NCBI RefSeq assembly: GCF_025685425.1
Contig: NZ_JAGTAS010000053.1
Span: 158,368 to 222,367 of the forward strand
DNA length: 64,000 nt
Direction of reading: 5' to 3'
From: Terriglobus albidus
GTDB lineage: Bacteria; Acidobacteriota; Terriglobia; Terriglobales; Acidobacteriaceae
Shown here piece by piece: positions 52,099 to 60,547 of this stretch. The position numbers were made by a program, and so were the translations under genes. Numbering within the stretch: position 1 is the first letter of the stretch; the number at the start of each line of letters is the position of its first letter. The notes under the pieces were generated by a model that worked only from the letters and a program-made list of their open reading frames with translations, did no database searches and was not told where the DNA came from.

Positions 52099-53235
52099 AT
52101 GCAAGATATGTGGACGAGTATGAAAACTGCGCTCAATCGCCGTTCGTTCATGAAGAACGGAATAACCGCTGCCGGCGCCGGACTCCTTGCCAGTGGTTCA
52201 CCCCTTTTCGCCGATGACGATCAGGACGAACGGCGCCGTGGCATCTCTCGAGGAGATGCAGCCCTGCTCCGCTTCGCAGCAGCAGCAGAGACCCTGGAGA
52301 CAGACTTCTGGGTGCAATACAACGAACTCGGAGGTGTTCAGGACAAGGAAGAACCAGATGGAAACGGAAATTCAGCCTATACGGATGCGCTCTCACAACT
52401 GGACTCCGATATGGCCCAGTACATTCACGACAACACTGACGATGAATTCACTCACCAGAGCTTTCTCAATGCATATCTGGTTTCCAAAGGAGCGGAACCA
52501 GTCAATCTTGAGCCGTTTCGCACGCTAAAAGGAAGTACAGCATCCGGCTCCAGCGGAAAACTACGCCTCACGAATCTCATGCAGCTCACACTGGACACCA
52601 GTTGGTGGACTCGCTACCGCAGCGACACCAACAATCCTGACCTGGATCCAAACTTCGTTTTCCCGCAGGCAATTCCAACCTTGGCGAGTGGTCAACACAC
52701 GGCTATCCCGCGCACCGATGCCGACACTACAGACCCAAACTTCCTGCAGGCCATCGCAAATACCGCAGCATTCCACATGCCAACCGTCGAACAAGGCGGC
52801 ATCAGCCTCTATTCAGCCATGGCCCAGAGAGCCAGTAGCGTCGAGGTCCTGCGGATTCTCGTCAGCATCGGCCCAACGGAAGCCATGCATTTCCAAACCT
52901 GGCAGGATAAAGCCGGCAACGCGCCGACTCTAACCAACGTGAAAGATCCGGTGACTGGAGTCACCGTGACGTTTCCAGATTTGAATTCGTCACCATTTGG
53001 CGGCGAAACCTTCCAAACAAACCTGATCATGCCGGAGCCATGCCCATTCCTGAGCCGCAAGCTCCCGCCATGCTCAGTCGTTCGTCCGACAGAGACACGA
53101 GGCATCGCCATGAACGTAGTCAATTTCCTCACGTCCATGGGACTCTTCATCGGTCAGCAGCCAGCCTTCTTCAATCTCCTTACCCAACTAGCAAGAGAAG
53201 CAGATGCGGCCAGGCGGGAAATTCGGGAAGACTAA
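52099..53235 (+). CDS. Tat-exported ferritin-like domain protein
   Basis: This 378-residue protein has a Tat signal (N-R-R-S-F-M-K-N-G then a hydrophobic stretch, cleavage near F-A-D-D). The mature part contains helices with A-E-T-L-E-T-D-F-W (about 68-76), D-E-F-T-H-Q-S-F (about 119-126) and I-G-P-T-E-A-M-H-F (about 258-266), the spaced Glu/His residues expected for a di-iron ferritin-like bundle. The family is related to Rds1/desiccation-type proteins and is common in Acidobacteriota, often of unknown role in stress or iron binding. AAAGGAG precedes the ATG. It seems to be a single-gene unit. Confidence 0.82.
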   Translation: MQDMWTSMKTALNRRSFMKNGITAAGAGLLASGSPLFADDDQDERRRGISRGDAALLRFAAAAETLETDFWVQYNELGGVQDKEEPDGNGNSAYTDALSQLDSDMAQYIHDNTDDEFTHQSFLNAYLVSKGAEPVNLEPFRTLKGSTASGSSGKLRLTNLMQLTLDTSWWTRYRSDTNNPDLDPNFVFPQAIPTLASGQHTAIPRTDADTTDPNFLQAIANTAAFHMPTVEQGGISLYSAMAQRASSVEVLRILVSIGPTEAMHFQTWQDKAGNAPTLTNVKDPVTGVTVTFPDLNSSPFGGETFQTNLIMPEPCPFLSRKLPPCSVVRPTETRGIAMNVVNFLTSMGLFIGQQPAFFNLLTQLAREADAARREIRED

Positions 53236-53269
53236 GCCAGCTTCATCGCTCGAATTTTCCACTACGAAA

Positions 53270-53317
53270 CTCCAGGCGCCCAGCGTTGCAGACGACGCGA
53301 AGATTGGGTGCCTGGAG
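53270..53317. other. Imperfect inverted repeat after the ferritin-like gene
   Basis: CTCCAGGCGCCCA (53270-53282) pairs with TGGGTGCCTGGAG (53305-53317) apart from one G-T pair, with a 22-base loop. No T-run follows, so terminator function is uncertain. Confidence 0.5.
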
Positions 53318-53379
53318 ATCGGATTGTGGCCTTAGAGGTTTTGGTAACTATTATTTCCAAACCGCTTCGAAGTCAGCTT

Positions 53380-53430
53380 TAGAGCATTTTCCTGTTGCTG
53401 GGTATCCCGGGGAGAGGAGTGCAGCGGCGA
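53380..53430 (+). repeat. Palindromic TA-ended element, copy 9 (left half only)
   Basis: TAGAGCATTTTCCTGTTGCT and the following GGGTATCCCGGGGAGAGGAGTG stretch to GCAGCGGCG are present, then the match stops abruptly in the central stem. The right half is absent. Confidence 0.85.
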
Positions 53431-53536
53431 CGAAATATCTGAGATTCTTGCGGTTCTCATCTGGTACCATCCTGCTGCAAACCCCGCGTTCCGTTCTGCA
53501 CTTTTATGGGATTCTGCGCAGGTTCGCCCGGGCCCC

Positions 53537-53653
53537 TAGAGCAATTCCCTAAAGGTGTGTAGGACGGAGCATTGGCTGTCTGCGCCGTTTTCCTTCGAAG
53601 AAAACGGCATCCGCAGATTTATCCAGATCTACAGTATTAGGAGAATTGCTCTA
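53537..53653 (+). repeat. Variant palindromic element (subfamily B)
   Basis: A 117-bp segment has the same architecture as the main family but a different sequence: TA ends, inverted repeats TAGAGCAATTCCCTAA and AGGAGAATTGCTCTA, and a central GCCGTTTTC-CTTCGAA-GAAAACGGC stem. It ends 21 bases before the methyltransferase ATG, leaving only the ribosome-binding site between. Confidence 0.88.
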
Positions 53654-53674
53654 ATGTCATGTACGAGGTGACCA

Positions 53675-54493
53675 ATGTCAGCTCCAACTATTGAACAAAT
53701 CAAAGCTTCCATGCGCTCGACCTGGATGGCCGGCGATTTTGGCGTTGTTGCTAAAACCATCTCAGGAGGGGCAGAAGACTTCATCTCCCGACTCGCGATC
53801 CCTGCCGGCAGTAAGGTGCTCGATGTTGCCTGTGGCACCGGCAACACAGCCATTCCTCTCGCTCGCCGCGGATGCATCGTGACCGGCGTTGATATCGCTA
53901 CCAATCTACTGGAACAAGGCCGCGAACGTGCGGCGGCGGAAGGGCTGACAATTGCTTTCGATGAAGGCGATGCCGAAGCGCTTCCCTATCCCGATGCCAG
54001 CTTCGATGCGGTCACCACGATGTTCGGCGCAATGTTCGCTCCTCGACCTGAGCTGGTCGCCTTAGAATCGGCACGCGTGCTGAAACCTGGAGGCCTGCTG
54101 GCCATGGGCAATTGGAATCCTGGTAGCTTCACCGGCGCGATGTTCAGGACCGGAACAAAACATGTGCCGCCGCCACCGGGAGTTCAGCCCCCCGTCCTGT
54201 GGGGCGACGAGGCTACCGTGAGATCGCGTCTGGAACCGTATTTCACCGATATTGAGACCGAGCTGGTTCCTATCGACTTCGATATGCGGGTAAATCCAGC
54301 GGGTGCTGTCGATTTCTTCCGAAACTACTTCGGGCCCACAAAGGTGGCCTTCAGCAAGCTGGATGGAGCCGGACAGGAAGCACTTTATAGCGACCTGGTG
54401 GCACTGTGGTCGGAGGCAAACGTCGCTGTTGACGCCGATATCCATACGCTGGTGAAGAACCAGTATCTGAAGATCACCGCGCGCAAGAAATAA
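53675..54493 (+). CDS. Class I SAM-dependent methyltransferase
   Basis: This 272-residue protein starts at ATG 53675 with GAGGTG upstream. Motif I is V-L-D-V-A-C-G-T-G (about 48-56), followed by acidic V-D-I-A (post-I) and the F-D-E-G-D-A-E-A-L-P-Y-P-D-A-S-F-D-A-V segment typical of UbiE/Methyltransf_11 proteins. The substrate is not indicated by sequence or neighbours. The variant palindromic element occupies its promoter region, and a strong terminator follows the gene. Confidence 0.9.
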   Translation: MSAPTIEQIKASMRSTWMAGDFGVVAKTISGGAEDFISRLAIPAGSKVLDVACGTGNTAIPLARRGCIVTGVDIATNLLEQGRERAAAEGLTIAFDEGDAEALPYPDASFDAVTTMFGAMFAPRPELVALESARVLKPGGLLAMGNWNPGSFTGAMFRTGTKHVPPPPGVQPPVLWGDEATVRSRLEPYFTDIETELVPIDFDMRVNPAGAVDFFRNYFGPTKVAFSKLDGAGQEALYSDLVALWSEANVAVDADIHTLVKNQYLKITARKK

Positions 54494-54512
54494 CAGAAAT
54501 ATTCGATTCCGC

Positions 54513-54546
54513 AGAGCCCGGCCGCCGCCGGGCTCTTTCGTTTTGT
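54513..54546 (+). terminator. Rho-independent terminator of the methyltransferase gene
   Basis: A perfect 10-bp stem AGAGCCCGGC/GCCGGGCTCT with a 4-base loop is followed by TTCGTTTT. Confidence 0.9.
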
Positions 54547-54579
54547 GGCGATCCCTTGCTCAATTCAAGGTTTAATCAG

Positions 54580-54643
54580 TGAAAACTTTTCACCATCAGT
54601 GAAAAATTCCCTTGACAGGCTTTTTAACGGCTTTGTAGGATTC
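54580..54643 (+). promoter_or_regulatory. Promoter and operator-like palindrome of the TonB receptor at 54689
   Basis: TTGACA (54614-54619) and TAGGAT (54638-54643) are spaced by 18 bases, a sigma-70-type promoter 46 bases before the start codon. Just upstream is the perfect palindrome TGAAAACTTTTCA (54580-54592), and CAGTGAAAA occurs twice 20 bases apart (54577 and 54597). This looks like a binding site for a dimeric regulator. Confidence 0.65.
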
Positions 54644-54688
54644 GCCCCGCTTCAAAGCAGACCGATTCCCAGGTAGCGAGGCATCCCT

Positions 54689-57600
54689 ATGCAAGCCATT
54701 GCAGCACTGAGCCGACGCAAATCGTCCCGCAAAAGAGTTCTGGCAGTGTTTTGCGGAGCCATCCTTCTCATCAGCGCCACCCTTGCCAGAGCGCAGAGCT
54801 CTTCCTCTTCCGTGAACGGCAGTGTCACTGACCCCACCGGCGCGTCGTTGCCGGGCGCCCGAGTCGTTCTGAGGAACATCGAGACAAACGTTCTCCGTGA
54901 GAGCATCACCAACGATTCAGGTGCATACGTCTTCACAGCTATTCCACCTGCGCGCTACACCCTCACCTTCACGGCAGCATCCTTTCAGACGCAGACAGTG
55001 GCGGCTTTTGACGTGGGTGTTGCGCAGGCGGTGACCATCAATACCGAGCTTCGAACCGGAAGCGTTACCGACACCATTACCGTCGAGGCGACCGGAGCGC
55101 AGGTGGAAAGTTCAACCGCGCAGCTCGGCACTGTGATCGACGAAAAGGCCGTCAATAACCTTCCGCTCAATGGCCGTAACTTTACGCAACTTCTTACCTT
55201 GACGCCTGGTGTGACTCCCATCAGCACCGGTCAAAACAGCAGTGCAAGCAACACCGCAGTCACCGCGGCTGGAACAACGAGCTATTCCTTCCCGTCCATC
55301 AATGGAGCCGGCAACCGTTCCACGATCTACCTTGTTGATGGCATGAACGATAACCAGGCCTGGTACAACACCTATGCCGTGCCACCTATTATCGACACCA
55401 TTCAGGAGTTCAAGATTAACTCTCACAACGACGCCGTCTATGGTGGTTCGCTTGGCGGCGTGGTGAACATCGTCACCAAGTCGGGAACGAACAGCTTTCA
55501 CGGATCCGCCTGGGAGTTCATCCGCAATAACAGCTTCGATGCCAAGCCGTATATCTCTGCTCCGCCGTCCTATCACCTCAACACCTTTGGAGGCCAGGTA
55601 GGTGGCCCGATACGCATTCCCTGGCTTTATGACGGCCGCGATAAGACGTTCTTTCTGGTTGGCATGGAAGGAACGCTTTATTCCAAGGCCGGATCGACCA
55701 ATATTCTGATTCCCACGCAGGCACAACTCAACGGCGACTTCTCCAGTGCCAGCACCGGTGTCAATAAGGGTGGAACCTGTTCCGCCAGCGACACGAAGGC
55801 ACAAACATATCCCTGCCAGCTCTACGATCCAACTGTGGCCAACAATGCACCAGTTCCCTATCGTCCGGCATTCCTCGGCAACCAGATTCCGGTTAACAAG
55901 ATGAACGGTTATTCCCTCGCCTTCGTCAAGGCAGTCTTCGGGAATGTTAGGCCGATCGTTATTCCGGGGATTGCTCCGACCACATACAACTACCAGATCA
56001 CCGATCCGACTCGTCAGAAGGTGTACAACTACACCGGCCGTATTGATCAGCACATCGGCACGAAAGACTTCATCTTCTTCCGCTATTCCGGCATACAGTG
56101 GAACCAGGAAGCCCCCAGCACACTTCCGACACTCTTCACTTCCACGGACATTCCTGCCGAACAGTATGGCGTGAGTTGGATGCATGTCTTCAGCCCCGCG
56201 ACCAGCATGCAGGTACAGTACGGTCGTACACACGTTGGAAACACGGTCGTTACGCAGTTCAACGACCGTAACCTCTGGAAGACCTACGGTTGCTCGGGAG
56301 ATATGTGCAATTCATTTGTCGGAGGTGCAACCCTGCTTGTGACTCAGGCGGTGACTAACGGTTTCTCGGGCGGCGAGGTCAACAGCCCATCTAAAAACCT
56401 CTCCAGCATTCACGAATGGTTGGGAAGCGTGATGCACACCATCGGTAATCATCAACTTCAAGCCGGCGGTGGATGGGACCAGGTGAATTACACGGCGCAA
56501 CTGCGACAGGGACAAGTCAGTTTTACTGGAGCCTCGACTGGTAACTTCGGCAATGTTCCAGGTCAGGCCGGGGCAAACCCGGGCTCCCCGTCGAATATCA
56601 CTTCGGCCCAAATTGCTGCTCAATCAGGCTTCGGTCTGGCCGATTTTCTACTCGACTATCCCAACTCCGAGAACAAGCGCAACGTCTTTCTTACGGAGCG
56701 CCCGGGAGGCATTGCCAACATCTATCTTCAGGATAGTTGGAAGATCACTCATACGTTCACATTAAATATCGGCGTTCGCTATGACCGTAGTGTGATTCCG
56801 GCCTTTGGCACGGATGAGTCCATCGGCCTGCAGGGCTCGCCGGAAACGGGCGACTTCGACTTCAATACCGGTGACTATATTATCCAGAAGCTACCGCCGC
56901 TATGCAGTGAACGCAAGCACGCGCCGTGTCTTCCCAGCGCGACCCTGCCTGCACACGTTCGGGTTGCCACAGGCGGAAAGATTCTCCACGGCAGCAAAGA
57001 CAATGTCTCTCCTCGCATCGGTTTCGCATATCGCGTCAACGACAAAATGTCGATTCGCGGCGGTTTCGGCATGACCTATGACAACTGGGCAGCCATTATT
57101 CAGATGACCCAGAACTACCAGGGATCGTGGCCCGATACCGGAACCCTGCAGATCAATGGAACCAATACTCCTGGAACCATCTACACCTCGGCGCAGGATC
57201 CTTTTGCCGCCAACTCCGGCAACCTGCCGGCTGCGACTCCTTTTGGGTCATCGAACGTAAACTACATGGTCGATCCGCAGTGGAAAAATCCGTACTCTGA
57301 GCAGTACAACTTCGGGATTGAGCAGCAGTTCGGCCGTCGCACCATTCTTTCGCTCAACTACGTTGGATCGTCATCACACCGTCTGGATATCGGCGGCTAC
57401 TACAACACTGGAACTCCATGCTCCACGTGCGTATCCTTCGCCGCACGCGGAACCAACACGGGGCAACCGTTCCCCTATACGGTTCCACAAAAGTCCTGGG
57501 ATCACTCGGGCGCGAATGCTTCTTACAACGCGCTGCAGGCTTCGTTCCAGCGTCAATTCAGTGACGGCCTTGGATACACCGTAGCCTATACGTGGAGCAA

Positions 57601-58294
57601 GACATTGAACGAGGGAGGTGATGGCTACTTCGGGGTCGAAGGCGGAGTTCCGGAGGATCCATATAACCCGCGCGGCAGCCGCGGACCTGCTAGCTTCAAT
57701 ATCCCTCAGATTCTCGCCGCTAACCTGGTGTATGAGCTTCCCGTCGGAAAGAACAAGCGGTTCTCGACGGGAAACACGATCGGCGACTATGTCGTTGGAA
57801 ACTGGCAGGTAAATGCCATCATCTCCGCCCGCTCCGGCCAGAACTTCAATGTGACTGCAGCAGGTGACATTGCCAACACCGGTAATGCCGGTACCTATGA
57901 ACGTGCCGACCTTGTCGGTGATCCTTATAAATCCGGTCCGGTCGACGGCAACCCGTCCTGTGCACCGCCCGCCGGTCCGACCCGTACCCGGACGCAATGG
58001 TTCAATCCCTGCGCCTTCAAAACACCGGCAATCGGAACACTCGGAAATGCCCCTCGCAACTTCCTACAGGGACAGCAGTCCTGGGGGCTCGATACTTCGA
58101 TCCACCGTATCTTCCCAATTCGCGAGAACGTGTCCTTCAAACTCGATGCTGAAGCCTTCAACGTCCTGAACCATCCGGTTCTCGGCAATCCTGCGGCAAC
58201 GGTAACGACACCTTCAACCTTTGGCACTATCAGCGGAGTGGCTTCCGGAAACGCACAACGTATTCTTCAATTCGCCGGTAAGTTCCAGTTCTGA
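54689..58294 (+). CDS. TonB-dependent receptor with carboxypeptidase-regulatory-like domain
   Basis: This 1201-residue receptor has a signal peptide (ending A-R-A-Q, residue ~36), a Cna-B-like domain (about 40-125, G-S-V-T-D-P-T-G-A-S-L-P-G-A-R-V), a plug with V-D-G-M-N-D-N and Y-G-G-S-L-G-G-V-V-N-I-V-T-K-S, and a large barrel ending F-Q-F. It is the glycan/peptide-type oversized receptor of Acidobacteriota. It converges on a GH29 fucosidase, so a fucosylated substrate is possible but not shown. The promoter region carries an operator-like palindrome and the gene ends in a very strong terminator. Confidence 0.93.
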   Translation: MQAIAALSRRKSSRKRVLAVFCGAILLISATLARAQSSSSSVNGSVTDPTGASLPGARVVLRNIETNVLRESITNDSGAYVFTAIPPARYTLTFTAASFQTQTVAAFDVGVAQAVTINTELRTGSVTDTITVEATGAQVESSTAQLGTVIDEKAVNNLPLNGRNFTQLLTLTPGVTPISTGQNSSASNTAVTAAGTTSYSFPSINGAGNRSTIYLVDGMNDNQAWYNTYAVPPIIDTIQEFKINSHNDAVYGGSLGGVVNIVTKSGTNSFHGSAWEFIRNNSFDAKPYISAPPSYHLNTFGGQVGGPIRIPWLYDGRDKTFFLVGMEGTLYSKAGSTNILIPTQAQLNGDFSSASTGVNKGGTCSASDTKAQTYPCQLYDPTVANNAPVPYRPAFLGNQIPVNKMNGYSLAFVKAVFGNVRPIVIPGIAPTTYNYQITDPTRQKVYNYTGRIDQHIGTKDFIFFRYSGIQWNQEAPSTLPTLFTSTDIPAEQYGVSWMHVFSPATSMQVQYGRTHVGNTVVTQFNDRNLWKTYGCSGDMCNSFVGGATLLVTQAVTNGFSGGEVNSPSKNLSSIHEWLGSVMHTIGNHQLQAGGGWDQVNYTAQLRQGQVSFTGASTGNFGNVPGQAGANPGSPSNITSAQIAAQSGFGLADFLLDYPNSENKRNVFLTERPGGIANIYLQDSWKITHTFTLNIGVRYDRSVIPAFGTDESIGLQGSPETGDFDFNTGDYIIQKLPPLCSERKHAPCLPSATLPAHVRVATGGKILHGSKDNVSPRIGFAYRVNDKMSIRGGFGMTYDNWAAIIQMTQNYQGSWPDTGTLQINGTNTPGTIYTSAQDPFAANSGNLPAATPFGSSNVNYMVDPQWKNPYSEQYNFGIEQQFGRRTILSLNYVGSSSHRLDIGGYYNTGTPCSTCVSFAARGTNTGQPFPYTVPQKSWDHSGANASYNALQASFQRQFSDGLGYTVAYTWSKTLNEGGDGYFGVEGGVPEDPYNPRGSRGPASFNIPQILAANLVYELPVGKNKRFSTGNTIGDYVVGNWQVNAIISARSGQNFNVTAAGDIANTGNAGTYERADLVGDPYKSGPVDGNPSCAPPAGPTRTRTQWFNPCAFKTPAIGTLGNAPRNFLQGQQSWGLDTSIHRIFPIRENVSFKLDAEAFNVLNHPVLGNPAATVTTPSTFGTISGVASGNAQRILQFAGKFQF

Positions 58295-58309
58295 GAACAT
58301 CCAGGAGTA

Positions 58310-58361
58310 AAGAAAGCCTGTCCGAAGCATCTCTCGGACAGGCTTTCTTACGATCCTTTTC
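58310..58361 (+). terminator. Strong Rho-independent terminator after the TonB receptor
   Basis: A perfect 16-bp stem (AAGAAAGCCTGTCCGA with TCGGACAGGCTTTCTT) encloses an 8-base loop and is followed by a T-rich stretch. Confidence 0.93.
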
Positions 58362-58364
58362 AGT

Positions 58365-58466
58365 TAGAGCATTTCCCCTGTTGCTGGGCATCCCGGAAAA
58401 ATGTGCATTGCAGAAACGCCCATAGATGTGGAAACCCTACGCCACACCTACAGGGAAAATGCTCCA
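58365..58466 (+). repeat. Palindromic TA-ended element, copy 10 (shortened)
   Basis: Left end TAGAGCATTTCCCCTG, right end CAGGGAAAATGCTCCA with the last TA changed to CA. About 14 bases of the central stem are missing, giving 102 bp. It abuts the receptor terminator. Confidence 0.9.
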
Positions 58467-58508
58467 GTGTCCTGAGTCATTAGTCCATGCCATAAATCAT
58501 GAAGTGCT

Positions 58509-58580
58509 CCTGCCATCCGAAGCGTTAAAAAGCAGGTTCTTCACTACCGTTAGGATGACAACATTTTGCGATGAACTTCA
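58509..58580. repeat. R2 dispersed repeat, copy 3 (short form)
   Basis: Shares TGCCATCCGAAGCGTTAAAA, AGCAGGTTCTTC and the end AGGATGACAACATTTTGCGA with the other copies but lacks the central GC-rich hairpin. Confidence 0.7.
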
Positions 58581-58591
58581 CACTCACCACA

Positions 58592-60244
58592 CTAGCGCTT
58601 CATCTTCAGCTCTGTTCCGTAGAGTGGCAACAGCGGGTGATGAATCACTGCGCGAAACTCATAAATGCCCTTAGGATCCAGTCCGTTGAGGTTTGCTGTA
58701 AATGGTCCCGGTCTGGAGATTGTCTGCGCCGGAGTCGCGGTCCAGACAGCCGTCCGTGAATTCACATCCTCTCCGGACACCGGTCTATATTCAAAGGTCA
58801 CTTCGAGCGAGGGTTGGTCACCCATATCGAGGACAGATCCTTCGAGTGTCTCTTCTCCCGATGTGCCCACGACTGAACCGGTCGTCTGTACCTGTGGTGG
58901 CTTGAGAGCGGGCTCGACATTTGTAATCTTGATTACCGCCGGATTCGGCCAGCGAAAATTGTCCTGTAACCGCTGGGCCTGCAGCACTCGTACATGGAGC
59001 CCGTCCTTCTCCTGATGCCATGTCGATTTGGGAGTAATTTCGGGGTGATATTCCACGACTTCATCGTTTTGGCCAAGGACACTCGCCTCTGTCTTTTCCG
59101 TCGCTCGAACGGAATGGAGCGTGAATTCCTTCCATGTAGCACGAGGCCATGGAGCGTTGGATTCGACGACGGCATAGAGCGCGCTGCCGTCTTTCTTTTT
59201 GGTAAACCAGATATCACCTTCGTTGGTAATGACCCAGGGACGCACGGAATAGATTGCATCGGAGTTGACGAACATCCAGAGACCGATTTCACGCAGACGC
59301 TCCTCTTCCTCGATCGGGAGCTCGCCATTCGGTTTCGGCCCGACGTTCAAGAGGAAATTGCCCCCCTTGGCGCGTGTCTGCACCAACAGACGGATCAGCT
59401 CTCCCCCTGATTTGTAGTGTTCATTCTGGGGTTGGTACTGCCAGGCTGTTCCCATCGTCATGCACGTCTCCCATGCCCCGGGAAGAGGCATGCCTGGCAC
59501 AGTCAATTCGGGCGTCTTGATGGCGCCACGAGTCACAATGATGTTGGGATCGAGCTTCCATGCAAGGTCGCGTAGACCGACCGCCTCCCCATCGAGAAAA
59601 AGCTCATCGACTTTGCCATAGTTCGTCAGCAACTCCTTGACTTGCCCCTGGTCGTACTGCATCAGTCCCGGGTTATTCCTCGGTTGCACATCAGGCACAG
59701 AGCGGCGGATGATCTTGCCGTTCTGATGAAGCCACCAGAAATCGTCAGGAGAGAAGTAAACGCCGGTCGAAATCCCCTCGGAACGAAAGGCATCGAAGAC
59801 CTCTCGTGTGATGTCACGATGAAAGGGAGTATGCATAACTCCGAAGACTGTCGTTTTGCTATCAAACATTGTGAATCCCGAATGATGTTTGGTCGTAAAC
59901 ATCATGTAGCGGATACCTGCCAGATGTGCGAGACGGGCCCAGTCCTTGGGTTCAAAACGATCCGGATCAAAGGTCTTCGGCAGCTCATTGAAAAAGCGAT
60001 CGGTGTATTCGGGTGAAGCCCCTACCAGCGAGTGGCTGATCACTACGCCAAGCTGACTGTCGACGCTCCAGTGAATAAAGAGACCGAAACCCTGGTCGCG
60101 AAACCATTCCAACCTGTCCGGCTTATTCAGCGATCCCTTTTCCGGGTCATCTTCAGCAATCCCGGCCAGAGGAAAAGAAACGAGAATCAGAAACAGAAGA
60201 CTCAGGATATGGATGATTTGGCGCAGCGGTCGCACTTCCCTCAC
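58592..60244 (-). CDS. GH29 alpha-L-fucosidase
   Basis: This 550-residue exported enzyme releases terminal alpha-L-fucose. I choose GTG 60244 because GGAGGAAA lies six bases upstream and the protein then begins with a signal peptide; the open frame continues ~46 codons upstream without a good site. GH29 hallmarks are W-F-R-D-Q-G-F-G-L-F-I-H-W near the start, T-K-H-H-S-G-F-T-M-F-D-S-K, and the nucleophile Asp in E-L-F-L-D-G-E (Asp218). A C-terminal beta-sandwich part follows from about residue 340. The gene converges on the TonB receptor at 54689 and is the third glycosidase of the window suited to GlcNAc/fucose-bearing glycans. Confidence 0.93.
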   Translation of the reverse strand: MREVRPLRQIIHILSLLFLILVSFPLAGIAEDDPEKGSLNKPDRLEWFRDQGFGLFIHWSVDSQLGVVISHSLVGASPEYTDRFFNELPKTFDPDRFEPKDWARLAHLAGIRYMMFTTKHHSGFTMFDSKTTVFGVMHTPFHRDITREVFDAFRSEGISTGVYFSPDDFWWLHQNGKIIRRSVPDVQPRNNPGLMQYDQGQVKELLTNYGKVDELFLDGEAVGLRDLAWKLDPNIIVTRGAIKTPELTVPGMPLPGAWETCMTMGTAWQYQPQNEHYKSGGELIRLLVQTRAKGGNFLLNVGPKPNGELPIEEEERLREIGLWMFVNSDAIYSVRPWVITNEGDIWFTKKKDGSALYAVVESNAPWPRATWKEFTLHSVRATEKTEASVLGQNDEVVEYHPEITPKSTWHQEKDGLHVRVLQAQRLQDNFRWPNPAVIKITNVEPALKPPQVQTTGSVVGTSGEETLEGSVLDMGDQPSLEVTFEYRPVSGEDVNSRTAVWTATPAQTISRPGPFTANLNGLDPKGIYEFRAVIHHPLLPLYGTELKMKR

Positions 60245-60297
60245 AGATTTCCTCCGATGAAGCAACACGAAAACCATACATGAAAAAACAAGTTCAC

Positions 60298-60317
60298 GAA
60301 TGAAATAGTATTCATTC
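60298..60317. promoter_or_regulatory. Perfect inverted repeat upstream of the fucosidase gene
   Basis: GAATGAA (60298-60304) and TTCATTC (60311-60317) flank six bases, about 55-70 bases upstream of the chosen GTG on the minus strand. This fits an operator for a dimeric regulator; no known consensus is matched. Confidence 0.45.
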
Positions 60318-60547
60318 CCCGCAGCTGAGCATAGGGTCCAAAAGGTAGAAAGGGAGGCCATTATGCACCTATAAATCAACAACTTGCATGGATTTTTTGA
60401 GGATTAGAGTACCCTTCAGTTCCAGATAAGAGCCTTCCAACAAACTGTACCCCGCCGATGGTAATGGCATTGCTACATACAATCGTGACTCTCCCTTGTC
60501 CATGCTGAGGGTTGGTCCATGGGTACGAATTCACGGAGGACTGCCCC

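Noticed and set aside
55112..56233. 373-codon frame opposite the TonB receptor at 54689-58294
   Set aside because: It lies fully antisense inside a well-supported receptor gene and its translation has no recognisable pattern; a by-product of GC-rich codon use.
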